Positions 11,900 to 24,396 of a DNA stretch of 64,000 nucleotides are shown here, one piece after another; position 1 is the first letter of the stretch, and every line of letters begins with the position of its first letter. Source of the DNA: Plazaster borealis. Its lineage: Eukaryota > Echinodermata > Asteroidea > Forcipulatida > Labidiasteridae. The stretch spans positions 25,210,544 through 25,274,543 of the forward strand of contig CM037460.1 of assembly GCA_021014325.1 (NCBI GenBank). The letters are read 5' to 3'. The notes beneath the pieces are model-generated. The model searched no databases. It saw only the letters and a program-made list of their open reading frames with translations, and was not told the DNA's origin. Made by a program: the position numbers and the translations under genes.

Positions 11900-14118
11900 C
11901 ACTGATTGATCAAATAGTAAAAGAAGACGACAGTGCTGACAGTGGTAGAAAACGTAAACCCTCCCAAATCCTTCTATCATCCTCTTTGCAAAAACGTAAG
12001 GATTTAGAAGGACTGGTGTTGGCCCAAATCACAATTGCATATCACTGGGTCAGGCATTTCAATCATATCAAATTCCAAACAATTTGGTGTGGAGTGTCAT
12101 AAGAAAAGAGGATATTAGAGGATTGGAGGATTGAGGTCACCTGTACCCAAAAAGGCCTAGGGAGTGAGGGCTTTTGTGTACTGTTAAAGGGTAAATGTGT
12201 TTGTAAATTACATGTACTGGTAAATTTGTACGTACATTTACCCCTTAGAACGGTTTTCCTCCCTCGCCTAAAACTGTGATTTCTTCAACATCTTCTATTC
12301 ACATGTATCTTCAGGCCTGCTTTTGAGCGTTCCTTCGTTTCATTATCAGAAAGACATACAAAGCGTACTCAAAAGTTGGAACGATAGGAATGTTCTAATT
12401 TGATCGGATGGACAGTTCCAATGGTCCACCGGAATATTCCATCTGAACGTTCAAAATAGTAATGCGCGTGTATTCAATCGTGTAGGATTGTTCTCGTACT
12501 TCGGCACAATGATGTGGGTTAGCAGAAAACATTCTGGCGGTCCAATGGATTTCGGACGAGTGCCCACGAGACATTCTTTTGCATCAAGACTTTTGAGACG
12601 CTCCCTAAGAATGAAATCAAAATTAAGTGTATTTTCTTTGATTGTTTGCTCCAGTCTTTTTCAATGTAGAGAGGGCTTCTTGAGGGGAAACTGAATCATG
12701 AACTGAGGGAAAAATCCTGACAAATCCAAGGCCTGCTTTAAGTTTTAACTCAAGATACAGGCCCAGTTTCATAAAGCCTGTAAGCACAAACAAACTGTTG
12801 CTTAACACAAATAGGTAACCAGCCAGAACACCATAAGGTTACCATTGCTGTGACTGGTACCCTGGTCATTTCTGATCTCACTGATCGGCCCAGCATCTAC
12901 TTAACCCTTGATATTTCCTCAGAAAGTCTAGGCTTTCACTTTAAGGACTTGGGGTCTGAGGAATCTCAGAGAGGCTGTTGCTGTTGGTGTGTGTGGGTGT
13001 CCAGATCATCCAGTAGGAGCCATGGTTCAAATGAGATGATATGTACGGAATCTTCACCCACCAGGACTGGCATTCGCTGATGAACGAACAGCGTACTAAT
13101 CACGCGGTCATATTATATCAAATTGCAGTTTATGAGTTGTACTAAAATAAAATTGGGACAACTAACCAATGTTGTGTGGAGACTAGAGACACCCTAAGAC
13201 ATTTACTGCACAATTTGTAGTTCTCAAAAAGTTATTATCTTCAATCCGAACCTCAGAAGTTATCACAATTTGTATCAAATTCTTGTATTGACAGATTGTC
13301 TAGTTGTGATATTATGGAAAATAAACAAACAAAACAAAACAAACAAACAAGTTATGTACCAAAGTACGTACCAATTCACCAGAAAAATAAGTCTGTCTGA
13401 AATACTGTCAAAGTTGAAAAAATAGCATTTGAAGACCCCACAAACCACAGTTGCTTATTTTGATTGCCGGAATCTAAATAAGCCCAATACAAGCGTGCAC
13501 AAACTTTAAAAAGTGATCATCTAATTTGATAAAGTTTTCACAGTTTGGTTGTAAATTGTATGGTGTGATTTATTGAAAACTACAGGATGCGAATAAAATT
13601 TACTCTTCCGAAAATCAATGATGTACCCTTTATTTTGACCTCCGAATTTTCATCCTGTGCCAGGAAGAAGGATGTAACAAAAGTTTTAGCGAAAAAAAGG
13701 GTGAGAAAATATAACTAGCTGTTGCAAACTGCTTACATGTACCAACCAAAAGGACCTATGGTATAAATGCAAAAAATTAGTTAATGGCCTGACGTTTCGA
13801 CCCTAGCAGAGTCTTTCTCAAAGGCTTAAAAAGCAATTAATGTACACAATTGTGCTTTGAGAAAAACTGAGCTTGAAAGTTTGATCGGTTTTCTGCCAAT
13901 GTTCTGTTCATAAGTTAATATTATAAAAAAGGTTAAACTCTGCACGGGAATGGGGAAAAAATGTCTTTGGAGGTAATTTTAGCAAAACAAATGTATTATG
14001 TAATATTTTGTCTGGAGCCATTTTCTTTGCTTACAACCTTCTGTTACTGGGACAAGTACTCTGTGTGCAAGGAAGCTCATTCTGGGCACAGGCCGATTTC
14101 ATATATCGGTCCAACATC
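11900..14118. other. Unrecognised sequence, no supported gene
   Basis: AT-rich DNA with a short CAAAA-rich tract near 13325 and the GACGTTTCGACCC motif at about 13795. A minus-strand ORF at 12966-13076 was considered and set aside. Confidence 0.4.
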
Positions 14119-14119
14119 A

Positions 14120-14449
14120 GGGCTTGAAATTAACACCGGACAGCAGGCCCGAGGCCAGTGTTTTTAGCATCGGGCCAGTAACCTCATGACTGGCAAGTCC
14201 GGCAGTCTTGTGATTTTTGGTTCAAATGTTGACTTTCAGTCTGATAAAAATCTTTCAATTGTGTCGAGTAAGGAAGAAATACTTGCCCAAATGAATATCA
14301 AATGAGATTGAAATCTTCTCTTAGTGCTTGTTCAAAATTTAAAACGATTCAAATGTTAAACTGTTTAAGTACTTTTTCTTCTCTCATTTCGATTCTGGTC
14401 TTGTAAAAGAAAAATTCTGGTCCAGTAAACAATTTGAGCTACAAGCCCT
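14120..14449 (+). mobile_element. AGGGCTTGAAATT-ended repeat
   Basis: Ends AGGGCTTGAAATTAACACC and CAAGCCCT; interior GTCCGGCAGTCTTGTG. The same repeat lies at 35711-36425, where a second MITE splits it. Confidence 0.65.
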
Positions 14450-15254
14450 ACAGTCTTGTGGATTCCCCCCCCCCCAAAAAAAAAAAAAAGAAGAAGAAGA
14501 AAACAAAAATCGAGAACTGAACATGCTACCTCACAAGAATCCTTACAACTTTGTCCGACCCGCAATTGAATTTAATCTAATCAAAATATTAAATCATGTC
14601 ATCATTGAAAGTGTTTTATGAGCCCCTTTATAAATAAACAATAAGATACTGGCAATAAAATACGGAGTACCAGCAGATATCCTTCAAGATACATGTACTG
14701 AAGTCAGTGAACCAGAATGCCCACAGGGTGACTACTTTTTTACTTTGCCACAGCAGTTGGTCATTGCTGTCTAATTTTTGTGTATGCATGGAGGAAAGAA
14801 ATAGACCAAAGAAAAATATGACAGTACTGAGCTGTCCTGAGCAATACAAGTAGAACAACATGGTGACTGGCAGTTGAATCTTCTATAAATAACCCTTTAC
14901 AGACCATTCATTTCTGTATATTATTCATCACAAAACGCCCAGACATTGCTGTTGTTAATTTCTTCAGGCCTAATCAAATTTTGTCAGTAAAAATGTATTA
15001 CAGAAATAACATGAAACAGAAAATTTAGTTTTGTGTTTAGAAATTGGGATACTATGTTAACATACATTGGACAATTTCATATCCGGACATGACCTTTACT
15101 TTGACCTCTTTAGGTCAAACTTTGCGGCTGCTGCTATGGGCATTTTAGTACAAGCCTCTTGTGGCCGCTATGGTCTCTTAAGGGTTTAAAACAAAAACCC
15201 AGCCAGATGCAACAAACTGCACCAATTTGGATTTAAGGTTATTGTATTCAACAC

Positions 15255-15373
15255 AGTTCATATTTCATGCGAATGCAAAGCGAAATCTGATGTCACAAAA
15301 TTCACTGCGAATACGAAGTTGTGACGTCAAAATTCGCTTTGCATTCGCATGAGGTATGGAGCCTGAACCAGGC
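15255..15373. mobile_element. Small palindromic MITE (GTTCAT...GAACCAGGCT)
   Basis: Inverted arms CATGCGAATGCAAAGCGAA and TTCGCTTTGCATTCGCATG around TGACGTCA-like sequence. A relative is nested at 47421-47585. Confidence 0.55.
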
Positions 15374-15773
15374 TATGTTTTGCAGTTAGCAGCCTATACT
15401 CAAATCCCATATTCAGCTGCATTGTGCTGCATGTAGCAGGGTACCGGGCCCCGATAAGTACATTTACATTGTGTGTCCCAAGCTCATTTTAGTGCTCAAT
15501 ATGTGGCACGGTGTACCCAAACCCCTCATACTGTGTCTTCTTTGTGTTTTTTCCAGCTCTGGGAATCTCAGGAATTCTTTAGAGGATCTTCGGGAAGTAC
15601 TTCTGCACAAGAGGAAAAGAGTGTGTTAAAGTATGGGAACATTTGGGGGCATGGTATACCCATAGAGCATACAGCAAGGACATTGCACTCTCCCCTTGCT
15701 CTATGGTTCACCCAAGCTAACTTCAATGCATATTGGTACATACTGGTACATTGATGAACCAGTCCACTATTAA

Positions 15774-16124
15774 AGGCACTGAACACGTTTGGAAATTGTC
15801 AAAGACCAGTGTTCTCAATTGGTGTATCCCAACATATACATAAAATAACAATTGGTCATCGAAGTTGTAAGAAAATGATGAAAGAAAAAACACCCTTGTT
15901 GTACAAACTTGTGTGCTTTCAGATAGGAATAGAAACTTCTTGAAAGAAGTTTTTATTATTTTAGTGAGAAATTACCTCTTTCTCAAAAACTGCGTTACTT
16001 CAGAGGGAGTCGTTTCCTACAATGTGTTATACTATCAACAGCTCTTCGTTGCTTGTTACCAAGTAAGTTTTTATGCTTATATTTGTTTTGAGTCATTACC
16101 AAACGTGTACGATACAGTGTACCT
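15774..16124 (+). mobile_element. TTAA-MITE type 1
   Basis: Ends AGGCACTGAACACGTTTGG and ACGATACAGTGTACCT with TTAA on both sides. It has a small deletion relative to the 5356 copy. Confidence 0.75.
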
Positions 16125-16969
16125 TTAAGTTCAACAGCATCCTCCGCTGCATTTTGCTGCATTCATAGCAAGGTTTTCATTTCAACTGTGTTGTATTTTG
16201 ATGCATTTTATCCCATTTTATCCTGAGTACCTAGAAATCACCTGACTGGAATTGGGGTTAACTCATTAATTATGGTAATTAAATTGTATTTTCAAATCAA
16301 TTATCAATGTATTAACCATTATGGCACTGATAAATTGAAACACATATTCCAATAACCGTCAATTTATATCGAGTGAACAATCACTGTACTGTGGACATTT
16401 TTCAAAAATATGTATAGATTGCCAGGTGTTACTGGCTTGTATCGGTTATTGATTAATGATCCATGCGACTTTTGTTCAAATATTGAGAGTTAGTCTTTTA
16501 GTTTTTATTTGCATACAGCACTTTGCAAGAGTACATTGACGTGTATCATAAGAGTACACTGCACTATACAATTGTCTCAAAGTGATCCAAATGATGGCCT
16601 TCCACAAGGTACAAAAAGACCCTGCACACCTATAGACCAGATCAAGGTAAAAAACATCCCACAAAAACAGCCTTGTGACAATTAACAAATTGGGTTATTT
16701 GAATGGTTCAACTTTAACAGTACAGCTGGAATATGACGGACTGAGAGTGGTTTCAATGATAATGTGTACAACTTGAGAGGCGTGTTAGAGGTGACATCAC
16801 ATCCCACATTTCCCTAAACAATCCAACACATACACTGTACAATTCATCTCTCACTGGGACCCACTTCACATAAACTCCATAAATACAAATCTCTGAAAAA
16901 CGATCGTCCGATCAGGCTTGCTCAAATTCAGAGGCTCAGGCATACCATTCAACTTTGACTTCAATGGTC

Positions 16970-17155
16970 CAATTTCATAAAGCTGCTAAGCAGAAAATAC
17001 TGAGAAAATGTCTTTGCTAAGCAAGAAAATTATTGGGGCACCGGCTGTAGCAATGTAAAATTCATGGGATTTTGGCTGGTTCCCTGTTTCTGCTACGTAA
17101 TATATGTCTGTGCTTAGCAAGTTTTTGTGCATACAAGCTTCATGAAATTGGGCCA
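16970..17155. mobile_element. GGCCCAATTTCAT-type MITE, diverged
   Basis: Inverted ends CCAATTTCATAAAGCTGC and GCTTCATGAAATTGGGCC. Confidence 0.55.
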
Positions 17156-17159
17156 ATAA

Positions 17160-17810
17160 CTTTAGGTAACAAACAGGTCAAAGGTCATATTTGGAAAGCG
17201 TAACCCAATAGCACTTTAAAGTAATTTCTATAAGACCCAATGTAGAATACGCCCACTCCATCGGGGGTCATCAAGTTGGGTCAGTATGGCCTGTAATATC
17301 CTGTCATTCAACTTTGGCTTAAATATATCTACCCCGAGGCAACAAATGGGTCAAAGGTCACAACTTGAAAGTGTAACAAGATAGCACCTTCAAGTTATTT
17401 CTATAACATAATAATAATGTGATTACGCCCACCGCAGTTGGGTCATCCTGTTGGGTTTGTGCAACCAGTAATATCCTGACTGGGTAGTGTAATTGTTACC
17501 TCATGATACTTCCCCCTTGTCTGGCAACAATAGTCTAGGTGTACAGGGACACCTGGAGGGTGTACAAGGACACTGGATGACCAAAGAACTAGACCAGGAA
17601 GTGGATAGCAAGGAGAGTGGGTTAAACTTCTGATATTAAATTAACTTTGTACTTATGTATGTCACCAGGGATGAGATATGACGAATGTAAAACTTCCTTA
17701 AAAAGTAGCTAGCGGACCTGGGCAACATCCCAGATGTTTTCATATTCAGAGGTTTACAGACTGGGGGAATTACCAGAATGACAAAACTACGATTTCACAA
17801 AGCACTAAGA
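17160..17810. other. Unrecognised sequence with an internal degenerate duplication
   Basis: Two similar stretches (around 17155-17290 and 17325-17460) share GGTCAAAGGTCA-like and GTTGGGTC motifs. The first contains AGGTCAAAGGTCA, resembling a nuclear receptor direct repeat. No gene recognised. Confidence 0.35.
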
Positions 17811-17820
17811 CTCATCATAA

Positions 17821-18188
17821 AGAAACGTTACAGAACTGGTAATTAAAAAAATATTTAAGATCACAGATTTACATAAAACTTACACGGTCTAATGATAATG
17901 ATAGTAGAAAACATCCCTAGAAATATTTCTGTCTGAAATGCCATATTTGATGTGAAATAAATAAAAGTAATTTCCGATTGGAGTTTATCGCTCATGAGCA
18001 TTTTATTCATGCATTGTAACACATGATGCAAATGTATAATCGGTTTTTCACTATTTTCTCGTGACCCAGATGGCCGATTGATCTCAAACTTCTACAGGTT
18101 TGTCAGTTTATGTGTATGGTGGATTAAATAAAGTGCTTACACTGCCAGCAACTGTTTTGTTAGCAAAAACCAATTCTGTAATGTTCCT
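17821..18188 (-). mobile_element. TTAA-MITE type 4
   Basis: Ends AGAAACGTTACAGAACTGG and CTGTAATGTTCCT; TTAA follows at 18189-18192. Inverted relative to the copy at 57612. Confidence 0.7.
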
Positions 18189-18509
18189 TTAAGTTGAGTG
18201 GTCAGTATTACCATAGTGATTCGTATTGTGACATTACACTTTGCTTAGCAATTAAGATTGATTCGCAGTTAGGATCAATCTTAACTCTTTGTGAAATCGG
18301 CCTCAGGTTTGGACACAGTGTGGAGTTAATTCTTTCTCCCTTTGGTGACGGCTTTACTTATTACAAGAAGGCTCAAGGTTTGAGAAAATCCTGAAATCAG
18401 GAAAAATCCTGAGAAATCACATGCCTGTGTAACACTGTCACTATGTCAGCATTCCCCTGCAGAAAATTGACCACTGACTTTCTTATAGTTTGCGTGTCCT
18501 TACTAGTAT

Positions 18510-18813
18510 CAGTGTTGGACTCGACTGAGGTCTCGGTCTCAAGACCGTATTTTTCAGGTCTTGGCGATTTTGAGGTCTTGAAATGTTGAGGTCCCAGTCT
18601 TGTCTCGGTCTTGGGCACAGGTCTCAAATAGTCTCGGTCCGAGACCTTGCTGAAACCCATTAAAACCCATTGTCGAAAAATTGTTTGACAAAGTGTTGAA
18701 CAATTTTCAATGAGGTCTCGGTCTTACTCTCGGACTGTAAGGTCTTGGTCTCAGTCTCGGAAGATGAGGTCTCGGTCTCAGTCTCGGACTTTGAGGGCTT
18801 GACTCCAACACTG
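18510..18813. mobile_element. CAGTGTTGGACTCGA-ended MITE with GGTCTCGGTCT repeats
   Basis: Inverted ends CAGTGTTGGACTCGA and CTTGACTCCAACACTG. The interior is built of degenerate GAGGTCTCGGTCTC units in both orientations around a central GAAACCCATTAAAACCCATT. Confidence 0.7.
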
Positions 18814-18907
18814 CCCTACATTCATATCTTTACACGTATTCGATTTTCTCTATTCACTTATAAATTTATTGATTACATTTTCAAAAAAATGGCCAGATGG
18901 ATGTCCA

Positions 18908-19107
18908 AGGCCAAATTTCATAGAGCTCCTTGTTATAGCACAAGAAGTAGCTCAGCACAACAAAATTGTACTTACCAGAATAAGGAAACCAGTGAAAGTA
19001 CCATTCCACAAGTATAATTTGGAACTGGTATCCTGCTCATATATGCTTAGCAAAAAATTGCTCGGCTACATTTGCTGCATAAGCAGCTCTATGAAATTAG
19101 GCCCTGG
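18908..19107 (+). mobile_element. GGCCCAATTTCAT-type MITE
   Basis: Ends GGCCAAATTTCATAGAGC and AGCTCTATGAAATTAGGCCC. Interior AGTAGCTCAGCACAACAAAA. Confidence 0.6.
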
Positions 19108-19769
19108 TGACAACAGGACGCCTTGTTTTGAAGCACATGGACAACATTGAATACATATGCCGAAGACCAGTATCCTCACTTTGTTTGACCCAGCATGAAC
19201 TAACAAACCCGTGAAAGTCTAAAGCTCAATCAGCTATTGGAGTCACAAGAAAATAGTGGGGGGGGGAATTGTTTTCAAACATTTCCACTAGCCAGGCATG
19301 TATGCTTTTGGTTTCTCAATATCTCTAGATGCTTTCAGTTCTTTGCAACGTTCTGTTTACAGATTAGTTGACCGGTGAGACGAATGAATCACACTGGAAA
19401 TAATCTAATTGAATGGATTGTTCCACACATGTTAGGAAATCATCAACACACTTTCCTGATACTCACTAGTTATACAAATGACAAGCACATATGTGGATAC
19501 TAACAGTAACACACTTTCCTAAAACCCATTAACTACAATAAATTGAATCTCTGGCATTCAATGATGTCTCCAGATGTTAAATCACTGAAATTTGCATAGA
19601 AAACAAATACAGTTCTTCAGAATTAAACTACGAGGGGGGAACAAAAACTGGAATTCAACAACGATGTCTCCAGATGTTTAATCACATTGAAATTTTCATA
19701 GAAAATAAATATGAATTTGTTGTATATTACCCTTTCCTGTAATTGGCGGCTCGTCCGCTGTTGGTTTGG

Positions 19770-19773
19770 TCAA

Positions 19774-19804
<31 letters not shown>

Positions 19805-19806
19805 AT
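19770..19806. repeat. (AAAT)n microsatellite
   Basis: About nine uninterrupted AAAT units. Confidence 0.9.
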
Positions 19807-20226
19807 ATAGTTCTTGAGATTTATGCTATGGTGGGGGGGGGGGACCACAGAAAATAAAACACTTATGCACATGGGCCGCATTCTTGGGGTTTTTGGGTCA
19901 TGCACAAACATTTGGAAGATTGAAAAATGAGCAGAAGACACTGTTTGTTGTTTTTCGTTTAGCAATCTGATTGCTGTCGTTAAACGATGAGTCATTCGTA
20001 TTCAACGCAATCTGCACACCACACTATCAGAAACACAAGAATCACAACGCCTGACACATACGATAATAAACCGATCATTTCACTGAAGGTTTACAGGGCA
20101 AGAATTTCATCTTTGACGGGGGAAATACATTTTACATTTTTCAAGAAGCATTCCATTAGAAACCTTGAAGGCTACCGGAATATTTTCAAGGGGCACGACG
20201 GCACGAGAGCAAAGACCTGCACTGCA

Positions 20227-20400
20227 GGGCCCCCATTTGCTTTCAAGCAGAAGAAGTAGCCAAGCACAAAACATTTCTGCTCACTGGAATAAGGTACCAG
20301 ACAAAATACCACTCTGCATGTACCATCTGTGACTGCTTTCCAGCTAATTTCTTGCTTAACAGAAAATTGTTGAGCAAAATGTTCTGCTTAAGGGCCCAAA
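20227..20400 (+). mobile_element. GGCCCAATTTCAT-related MITE
   Basis: Diverged copy (AGTAGCCAAGCACAAAACAT ... TGTTCTGCTTAAGGGCCC). Confidence 0.45.
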
Positions 20401-20762
20401 ACTTTCTGCGAAGCAAAAATAAGAATGAAACCAATTGCAAAACTGCAGATAAAACACAGTATTTTGGCTGGTGTTTGTAAGTTTTTCTGGTAAGCAAAAC
20501 TGTTTTGTGCTTTGCTAATTTTGGAGGCACAGGACATGGGTAAATGACCTCAATGCTATCCATGGAACTGCGGTCCTAGTGGGCTAAATTTACCACAGAA
20601 TTCTCGCTTACACACATCCTTAGAAACACACGCTTTACAAAGCCCCACAAGTGTAGAATTCTGTGGTACGTGTGAGCAGCGCCATGCAATTGGGCCTTGG
20701 CCATTTTTTTTTATAAATCGGGTACAAGAATGTGAAAATGGCTACTGGTGGGAAACAAAATG

Positions 20763-20870
20763 CGGTAAGTTTTGTAACGGTAACAATTTGGCAAAGTACA
20801 GTTCCCAAGAAAGATGTTCTTGCGAATCGTACTTTGCCAATTTTTCACCGTTACAAAACTGGTCCTTTCA
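20763..20870. repeat. Short inverted repeat
   Basis: GTAAGTTTTGTAACGGTAAC...GCAAAGTAC pairs with GTACTTTGCC...CACCGTTACAAAAC, giving arms of about 35 bases around a 35-base loop. No TIR-type target duplication seen. Confidence 0.6.
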
Positions 20871-21269
20871 ACTATTTTGAAGAAAAATTGATATATTACG
20901 TGCAGCTATTAACACGAATACATGTAGTTCCATGTCTGTAAACCATGCATCAGAACTGACAGACGAGTATTATGGCAACAAGGGAATGATAAGTACACAA
21001 TTTTGTGTCTGCAGTTAAACAAACACTCCAGAAGTGAGCCAAGGGCATCTAGTACCAAGATGATAAAAGAAAATGAATAGAAGGTACAAATACAGTGTAT
21101 GTAAAGCCTACAAGGATGGTACAGTACATATGTACACTGTACATGAATGGTTTGGTTGATAACGATCCCATATATTCTGACAGCTTACTTTTTGACACCC
21201 GTTATACTATGAAATGCAGTGCAACAGGTACGTACACGTGTGTTTGAATTTATGAGTCCCATTTATATT

Positions 21270-22010
21270 GCACCTTTTAGAAAAGGGGTTTACCCCAGTG
21301 TTTTCTGGCATGGTTGGCTGCAGATTGCGCTGCATCACCTGTCAAATTCAATTTTGTGATGTACTCGTTTTCCAATAGATAGAGTCCTCACGAAGTGGTT
21401 AAAAAAAATAACAAATCTCTAACCTCATGTTAAAGTGGTGTAATTGCCATTCTATTTGATACACTTCCAGTGCAAAATTTGTCACATTCAAAACATCCTA
21501 TGACATCATCCAGGAGAAAAATGGGTCTGTAAATTTTTGTATGGGGATGTTTTGGATCATTCCTGACTTTCGATGATATTCAATCAAAACAGCATTGCAT
21601 TTGAACTCTGGACTGATGAACAAATTCTTCCTTGGAATGTAAAGACCCATAAGTTGTTGAAATCCAATAACGACATGTTTCAAATTTTGCTCTGAAAAAG
21701 TCACGAATGAACCAAAACATCCCCCTACAAAAATGTACCGACCCATTTTTCTCCTGAATGATGTCATAATATGTTTTGAATGTTGACAAATTTTGCATCG
21801 AACAGAATGGCAATTACACCACTTTAACATAAGGTTAGAGACTTGTAATTTTTTCCCCACTTACATGAGGACTCTATCTATTGGAAAAAGAGTACTATCA
21901 CAAAATTGAATTTGACATTAAAGCGCCTCTTTAAGGGTTTGCCAAGTGATGCAGGGCAATCTGCAGCAAACCATGCCAGAGAACACTGGGGTAAACCCCT
22001 TTTCTAAAAC
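21270..22010. mobile_element. Large foldback element
   Basis: Arms of about 250 bases. The left arm has AAAAGGGGTTTACCCCAGTG, GATTGCGCTGCATCACCTG and ATAGATAGAGTCCTCACG; the right arm carries their reverse complements (GTGATGCAGGGCAATC, CACTGGGGTAAACCCCTTTT). The loop is about 170 bases. Two ORFs here are shadows of the arms. Confidence 0.7.
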
Positions 22011-22561
22011 AATAAGTGTACTGGTACTTTGACGTACATTTACAATTACAAAACAGACTGGACCTACGGATTAACGTCCCATCTGAAGGACGAAGCAATC
22101 ATGGTTTTTAAAAGTGTCTCGATCAAGGACACAATTGCCCTGATTGGGGGGGGGGGGGCCAAACCCACACTTTGACATTTTAATACCAGAGTTTGAATCT
22201 GATGCGCTGAGTTAATTTCCTTCACACATTAAAGCAATTTATCATGTGGGACCAAAGTGGTTGAATACGCGTGAGACTTACACGTCTATTGAAAACTAAA
22301 CATGCAGGAATGAATGTAATTCCTCAAAAACAAACCCAATGATGTAGGCCTACTATTAAGAAAAAATAGTTTCTACCCATCCCTCCCCCCCACCCATCAC
22401 ACCATCCCAACTCCATAAACACACAAACTGTATTATTGTAGGCCATAGTGAGTACATTAAATGGTCAGATCTGGTGATGAAGAAGATGAGTAATGGCTAT
22501 GGAATTTCTGCTTTAAGAATTAAACAAAATGAGGAAATGATGGGTTTGTCATCTGTCCAAG

Positions 22562-22769
22562 TTCCAAACAGCTAATGTATCTATTGACAGAGCTGCCGAA
22601 CGCTTGTCATGTTCCCTATCTTCAATGAATGCTGATTCTCAATGTATCAAAAAGGGGGACCAGACTATTTTATCCTTCAAGCCTCGGTTTGATCCTGCTG
22701 ATCATGACAGAAAAATAACAGAACAACACCATGAAGACATCCCATCAAGTGATTCTTTCAATCAGGATG
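22562..22769 (+). other. Exon-like ORF interrupted by a MITE
   Basis: Open plus-strand frame with protein-like composition (AAERLSCSLSSMNADSQ, later FKPRFDPADHDRKITEQ). It is cut at 22770 by a CAGGGTTCTCCC-ended element. Resuming at 23042, the frame continues EEWNPLLKTF for 17 codons before a stop. No homologue is recognised. Confidence 0.2.
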
Positions 22770-23041
22770 CAGGGTTCTCCCCTGATTTTATTCAAAACTG
22801 CGGGGCATTCTGGACCAAAATTTGGGGATGTTTGGCCGAAGCACGCTGAATTGAAACAAGGTCTTCGGAATGTTTTCTAATTGGTGTTTACCTTGGTTTT
22901 AAAAGCACTACTGTGCAATCTGGAACATTCTAATCTATGTTTTTTTCTTGATGTTTTATGTGAAGAAAAAAATGAAAAAAAACAGCACGCAAATAGCGCG
23001 TATCGGCCTGATACGCTAGCTTGTGCATAGGGAGAACCCTG
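22770..23041 (-). mobile_element. CAGGGTTCTCCC-ended MITE
   Basis: 272 bp, inverted relative to the 11585 copy. Ends CAGGGTTCTCCCC and AGGGAGAACCCTG. It breaks an open reading frame (see 22562-22769). Confidence 0.75.
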
Positions 23042-23152
23042 AAGAGTGGAACCCTCTTCTGAAAACTTTTAACATTTTAAAATTACAAATTTAAGGCCTA
23101 ATTTTATTTTTATTTTTAACATGGTGCGTTACATACATTGTGTTTGTACATA

Positions 23153-23285
23153 GTGTTAGCCAGAGGGGTGTCTGGGTGTCTTTTGGACACGCTGTTTTAA
23201 ATTTCAACACCCTATTTTATCTGTCATTTGCAGGTAAAATTTCCAGCAAATTTGGACACCCTTTAACTAAATCCTGGCTAAAACC
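23153..23285 (+). mobile_element. AGTGTTAGCCAGAGGGGTG repeat
   Basis: Repeat ending in CCTGGCTAAAACCTT with internal GGACACCCT repeats. A second copy is at 35327-35492. Confidence 0.6.
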
Positions 23286-23514
23286 TTGATTTACATGAGA
23301 CTGCAATTACAAGGGTACATGTACCTATTCTTGGACTTGCAAATAATTTGGTCTGTTTTGAAGTGCACAGCAGAGCTGGAACTAGTATTGGCCTTGGTGC
23401 CCCTTCAAACGTTTCCTACAGACTTTACATGGATTTTCCAATGGAAGTTCCCTTTGCAAAATGGAAAATGGCCTTGCCCTCTCAAAGATGAAATCCCTGG
23501 CCTGATGGGTATAA

Positions 23515-23911
23515 AGGGTCTGTATACGTTTGGTAATGACTCTGAAAATGAATGGCAATACAAACTTACTTGGTAAGAAGTACAGCAGCTTTGGTTGGAT
23601 AGTAAAATGCATTTTGAGAAACTTTTCACTTCAAAGTACTGCGATTATGGAAAAAGATCACTTTTTATCCCCCAAAATTTGAATCTGAGAAGCGTTGTAC
23701 TGCAGTAACGTTTCTCAGATTGTGTATTCCAATTGCAGATTATTCTTCCTGCGTGGACATAACCGCTCCAGATTTTCAGCAATATCTCAAAAACGTTACC
23801 ACCTTTTGAAATGAAATTTTCACAGGTTAGTTTTATGGTACATGTATATATCTACAACTATATAGGATTGACACAAACAGTGGGTTCCAATTACCAAACG
23901 TATACAATCCT
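23515..23911 (+). mobile_element. TTAA-MITE type 2
   Basis: AGGGTCTGTATACGTTTGG at the left and CCAAACGTATACAATCC at the right, with TTAA only on the right (left mutated to ATAA). Confidence 0.7.
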
Positions 23912-24396
23912 TTTAAGCCTGGTCAGTTTTTGGTTGTGTGTTCCAAAGTATGCATACTGGCCACACAACCAATACCACCAATGGTATTCGTGCCACTTAT
24001 GTGGTACAAAATTCCAGTGCATGTATGCTGCATCAAATTACACAAGCCAGTGGGCAGTGAGAAGACTGAAGATAAAATACCAGGGTGAAGTGTGTTTGAT
24101 TTCCATGCAAATGAAAACGTTCAATTCATGGGGGGAAAATACGAGTGCTTGCCTTTGTAACAATAAGTCAATTCCGTACAATGTACATGTACAGTGTAGC
24201 ATACTTTAAAAACATGCGACTGTGTGATTATGCAATGCTGGGGGAGACATTTGATAAATTTACTCAGTGACTCACTTTTATAATTTATTTATTTAGGAAA
24301 AGTAAACAGGCCAAACATTGGATGAAACCCTGCTTGAATTTAAACTGTTATAGCATTTAGATTTAAGGTCAGAAAAGAACTTGTTCAACCTGAGCT

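Larger units (their letters stand above)
11015..15629 (+). other. Low-confidence spliced ORF on plus strand (three exon-like segments)
   Basis: Segments 11015-11128, 11359-11502 and 15557-15629 join in frame. The third has an excellent pyrimidine tract and TTCCAG acceptor, and the second a GTATGT donor; the first donor (GTAGAG) and second acceptor are weak. The product includes SALLEKIKQNVQSEIRPSRW, then RLYTEIPGISIANVINSGKT, then NSLEDLREVLLHKRKRVC and a stop. No family is recognised. It may be a nested gene in an FHOD intron, a pseudogene, or coincidence. Confidence 0.2.

Noticed and set aside
12966..13076. Minus-strand ORF reading RMPVLVGEDSVHIISFEPW and ending TGA after an AG
   Set aside because: It looks protein-like but has a weak acceptor, no partner exon in phase and no match to FHOD or another family I know.
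17465..17594. Minus-strand block between TCTAG and GTAACA
   Set aside because: Low-complexity repeated GTGTCC/TGTACAC content and no homology; other frames hit stops.
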